Assembly (NCBI RefSeq): GCF_914484835.1
Contig: NZ_CAJZAR010000067.1
Coordinates: forward strand, 72,178 to 133,932
DNA length: 61,755 nucleotides
Reading direction: 5' to 3'
Source: Paraburkholderia tropica
GTDB lineage: Bacteria; Pseudomonadota; Gammaproteobacteria; Burkholderiales; Burkholderiaceae
Of the stretch, positions 59,274 through 61,755 are shown in pieces; the stretch's first letter is position 1; each line of letters starts with the position of its first letter. The position numbers and the translations under genes were made by a program. The notes under the pieces were generated by a model. The model ran no database searches. It saw only the letters and a program-made list of their open reading frames with translations, and was not told the origin of the DNA.

Positions 59274-61755
59274 TCAGGACGGTTTCCCGCGCGGCGTCGT
59301 GCGCGCGTCATCGCCGTCGCGCTCGCCGGTGCCGAACACGCGGCCTTCCACGTCGCTTTCGTGCGGTACGCCGATCACGAAATTGCGCTGCGGGTTCGCC
59401 AGTTCGATGCCGCGCTCCGTGAACAGCGCCAGCACGCGGCGGTTGAATTCGCGCTGCACGCCCCAGCGCGACGAGTCCTTGCACTGGATCTGGCCGACAA
59501 GCGTGACGCTCGCGCCGTCGACCTGATCCACGCCCCAGTAGGCGAAGTCGCTGAGTATGCCGTTCTTGAAAGCGTCGTCGGCGCGGATCGAGGCGCCGAT
59601 CTCCTTGAGCGTGTCGATCGCACGTTGCAGGTCGTTGCCGTGCGCGATCACCACCTTGACCGCTGCATTGCCGATGCCGCGGTTCGTGTTGTTGACCGTC
59701 GTCACCGAGCTGAACGGGACGGTGTAGAGCGAGCCGTCGCCGCCGCGCAGGCGCACCGTGCGGATCGAGAGGAACTCCACCGTGCCGGAGACGCCCGCCA
59801 CGGTCACCCAGTCGCCGACCTGCATCGCGTTTTCGGTGAGCAGGAAGATGCCGGTGATGAAGTCCTGCACGAGCTTCTGCGAGCCGAAGCCGAGCGCCAC
59901 GCCGAAGATGCTCGCGCCCGCGATCAATGGCGCGGTGTTCACGCCGAGCTGCGAAAGCGCGGTGAGTCCCACGATCACGAAGATCGCGACGAACAGCGTG
60001 GTGCGGAACATCGGCAGCAGCGTGCGCAGGCGAGCGGCGCGCACGTAATCGCCGGCGTCGGTCCAGGCGTTGAGGCGGCGTTCGGCGGCACCGTTCGCGG
60101 CCTCCCAGATGACGATCGCCACGGCCACGGCTACGGCGATCGTGAGCAGCGCGGAGCCGAGCAGATGGCCGATCGGCGCGTTCATCAGCAGGCGCGAGGG
60201 ACGTAGGCCCCAAACGTGCAGCAGCACGTCGAGCGTGACGATCCACAGCGCGGCAATCGCCACGCGGCGCAAGGCGGGGTAGTAGCGGTAAGCGCGGCGT
60301 TGCGAGATGGTCATGTCGGCGCGGTTGCCGAGCGGATCGAACACGCGTCCGAGCGCGCCTAGTGCAACGATGGCGGCCACGCGCGCGACCAGCAGCACCG
60401 CGAGCGAAAGGCCGCCCGCGCGCATCAGTTCGCGATAGCCGCCGCGCAGGTCGAGCGCCCATACGAACCAGAGCGCCATGACCACGAAGATCGCGGCCAC
60501 GGCCCAGATGTCGGCGAACCAGTGCGCGAGCCAGGCCAGCGAGCCGCGCTGCGCGGCCACGTTACGCAGCCACGCGGCCACGGGTTTGCGGCATTGGAGG
60601 ATCATCACGACGAGCGCGAGATGGCCGATCAGCGTGACGAGCTTCACGAGGGCGAGATGGGCGTCCTCGGTCATGCCGAGCGGCACCGCGCCCGCGAGCG
60701 CGCCGCCCACGCCGCCGATCACGACGATGCGCACGACCCAGCGCTGCGAGAACGCGGCCCACGTCGCGCTCATGCGCGTCAGGCGCAGCGCGTCCGAGTC
60801 GGGCGCGAACAGCAGGGCGCCCACGGCGATCACGATGCGGCAGATCACCCACGTGTCGACGAGTTCGCCCACAGCGGCGGCCGGCGCGGCATCGTCGGCG
60901 CCAAAGAGTGAGAGCACGCCTGCTGCGATCAGGCCGAAGCCCATCACGGGCACGAGGTCGAGCAGCGTCACGAGCAGCGCGGCGGGCAGGCGTTGCAGCA
61001 GGCGCCAATGATGCGCGCCGCGGCTGCGATGGCGCGCTTCGCGTGCGCGCGTGAGCGGGTCCTCGTTGGGCGCGGCGTCGCTGGCTGCGGCGGCGGTCAC
61101 GGTTGCGCGCGCGGCGGCATTCGCGGCCGGGTTCGCGTTGGGGCCGGCGTTCGGATCGGCGTCGGTGGCTTTGGCGGTGCTGGTGGTGCTGGTGGAGCCG
61201 GAAGTCGATCCGGCGGTTTTTGTGTCCTTGGCGGGCGCGTCGGCGGCTTCCATGCCGGCGGCGGCGCGCAGGGCATCGTCGTCGTCGCCGGATGGCGTCT
61301 CGGCTTTGAGCGCGGTGGCCGTGCCGGTCGCTTCCGGCGTCTGCGGTTGCGCTGGCGGCGCGGCGACGGGCGCGCTGGCGTCGACGGAGTCGTCGAGCGT
61401 GGCGGCGGCGTGCGCGACGATCGAGCGATGCGGCTTGGCGAGCGCGCGTCGCAGCAGCGCCTCGATCGCCAGCGCGGGCACGAGCGTGAGCAGCAGCACG
61501 CGCAGCAGTCCGAGCAGCATCGCATGGCCCTCGGGCGTGCTCAGGCGTTCGCGCCACCAGCCGCGCGCGGACCCGGTGTCGAACAGCGCCGTGCGCGCGT
61601 GCGCGAGCCGCTCGCTGATGAGCCGCACGCTATGCGCGGCGTGATCGGCGAGTTGCAGGACGAGGCCGTTCGAGCGCAGTGCATCGGTGAGCGGCGCGGA
61701 AGCGGCGGTGGCCGCCGAGGCCGTCGCGGGCGCGCTCGCCGCCGTGGCGCTCGAC
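59274..61755 (-). CDS. large MscS-family mechanosensitive channel (partial, runs off right edge)
   Basis: The frame is open from its stop at 59274 through base 61755, so the true N-terminus is outside; at least 827 codons are visible. The N-terminal part is long and Ala/Ser/Thr-rich, then several membrane helices lead to an MscS core: GASIFGVALGFGSQKLVQDFITGIFLLTENAMQVGDWVTVAGVSGTVE, near residues 610-660 of the visible part. Such large members (MscM/YbdG- or DUF3772-like) release solutes on hypoosmotic shock. A GTG at 61628 could look like a start but the frame and composition continue upstream. Confidence 0.9.
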   Translation of the reverse strand, partial: SSATAASAPATASAATAASAPLTDALRSNGLVLQLADHAAHSVRLISERLAHARTALFDTGSARGWWRERLSTPEGHAMLLGLLRVLLLTLVPALAIEALLRRALAKPHRSIVAHAAATLDDSVDASAPVAAPPAQPQTPEATGTATALKAETPSGDDDDALRAAAGMEAADAPAKDTKTAGSTSGSTSTTSTAKATDADPNAGPNANPAANAAARATVTAAAASDAAPNEDPLTRAREARHRSRGAHHWRLLQRLPAALLVTLLDLVPVMGFGLIAAGVLSLFGADDAAPAAAVGELVDTWVICRIVIAVGALLFAPDSDALRLTRMSATWAAFSQRWVVRIVVIGGVGGALAGAVPLGMTEDAHLALVKLVTLIGHLALVVMILQCRKPVAAWLRNVAAQRGSLAWLAHWFADIWAVAAIFVVMALWFVWALDLRGGYRELMRAGGLSLAVLLVARVAAIVALGALGRVFDPLGNRADMTISQRRAYRYYPALRRVAIAALWIVTLDVLLHVWGLRPSRLLMNAPIGHLLGSALLTIAVAVAVAIVIWEAANGAAERRLNAWTDAGDYVRAARLRTLLPMFRTTLFVAIFVIVGLTALSQLGVNTAPLIAGASIFGVALGFGSQKLVQDFITGIFLLTENAMQVGDWVTVAGVSGTVEFLSIRTVRLRGGDGSLYTVPFSSVTTVNNTNRGIGNAAVKVVIAHGNDLQRAIDTLKEIGASIRADDAFKNGILSDFAYWGVDQVDGASVTLVGQIQCKDSSRWGVQREFNRRVLALFTERGIELANPQRNFVIGVPHESDVEGRVFGTGERDGDDARTTPRGKPS

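Overview
The window is high-GC DNA from a Burkholderiaceae bacterium of the Paraburkholderia/Burkholderia/Caballeronia type. The gene content and the GC-rich codon use, which leaves long antisense open frames everywhere, support this. It contains what looks like the replication and partition centre of a secondary replicon (chromosome 2 or a chromid). That centre has parA and parB with four TTTATGCGCATAAA-type parS palindromes, a Rep_3-family initiator, about 20 iterons with a DnaA box, a KfrA-like coiled-coil protein, and the threonine-degradation pair kbl-tdh close by. As I recall, this parS type and this kbl-tdh neighbourhood match Burkholderia chromosome 2.

Layout. 1-4.2 kb: squalene genes hpnD-hpnE (hpnE runs off the left edge) and a signalling operon (CheY-like receiver, CheC-like phosphatase, PAS-GGDEF cyclase). 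4.2-11.3 kb: an AT-rich gap, a hybrid histidine kinase, a hypothetical protein, an NAD(P)H:FMN reductase, a trio of DnaA boxes, a GntP-family permease and an ArsC-family reductase. 11.3-20 kb: parS-parA-parB-rep-iterons-kfrA, a tyrosine recombinase homologue that has lost its catalytic residues, and a small unknown gene behind a textbook LexA box. 20.1-27.2 kb: an XRE-cupin regulator divergent from kbl-tdh, YceI lipoprotein, TetR regulator with DUF1348 protein, a PagP-like barrel and a DsbG-like protein. 27.4-41 kb: one long minus-strand block for a hydrophobic substrate: DUF1571 protein, FadD, two alpha/beta hydrolases, PF10118 protein, SDR, Baeyer-Villiger-type monooxygenase, MerR regulator, OmpW and two DUF2957 lipoproteins. 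Two promoters in this block share a 19-bp operator-like element. 41.3-43.5 kb: an unknown gene flanked by dense repeat clusters. 43.5-48.1 kb: a molybdenum locus (fused ModBC, binding protein, ModE box, di-Mop, NifQ-like, HTH-only ModE). 48.1-53.3 kb: DUF2325 protein and partner, MFS exporter, 13-bp tandem repeat, DUF3268 protein and a hypothetical. 53.3-57.7 kb: an ABC transporter behind a ~0.9 kb leader with a candidate 23-codon leader peptide. 57.9-59.1 kb: a coupled helical-repeat/HEPN gene pair. 59.3 kb to the right edge: a large MscS-family channel, incomplete at its N-terminus.

The most striking signal is that the origin iteron (consensus CTCCCGAAAANNCTCACCT) also occurs at about 17 sites spread over 18.3-59.3 kb. 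They are almost all intergenic, mostly in inverse orientation to the origin copies, and some are better conserved than the origin copies. I propose them as an initiator-titration, handcuffing or checkpoint system that regulates the secondary replicon, with a dense node at 41.3-43.5 kb. No rRNA, tRNA, CRISPR array or intact insertion sequence was seen.
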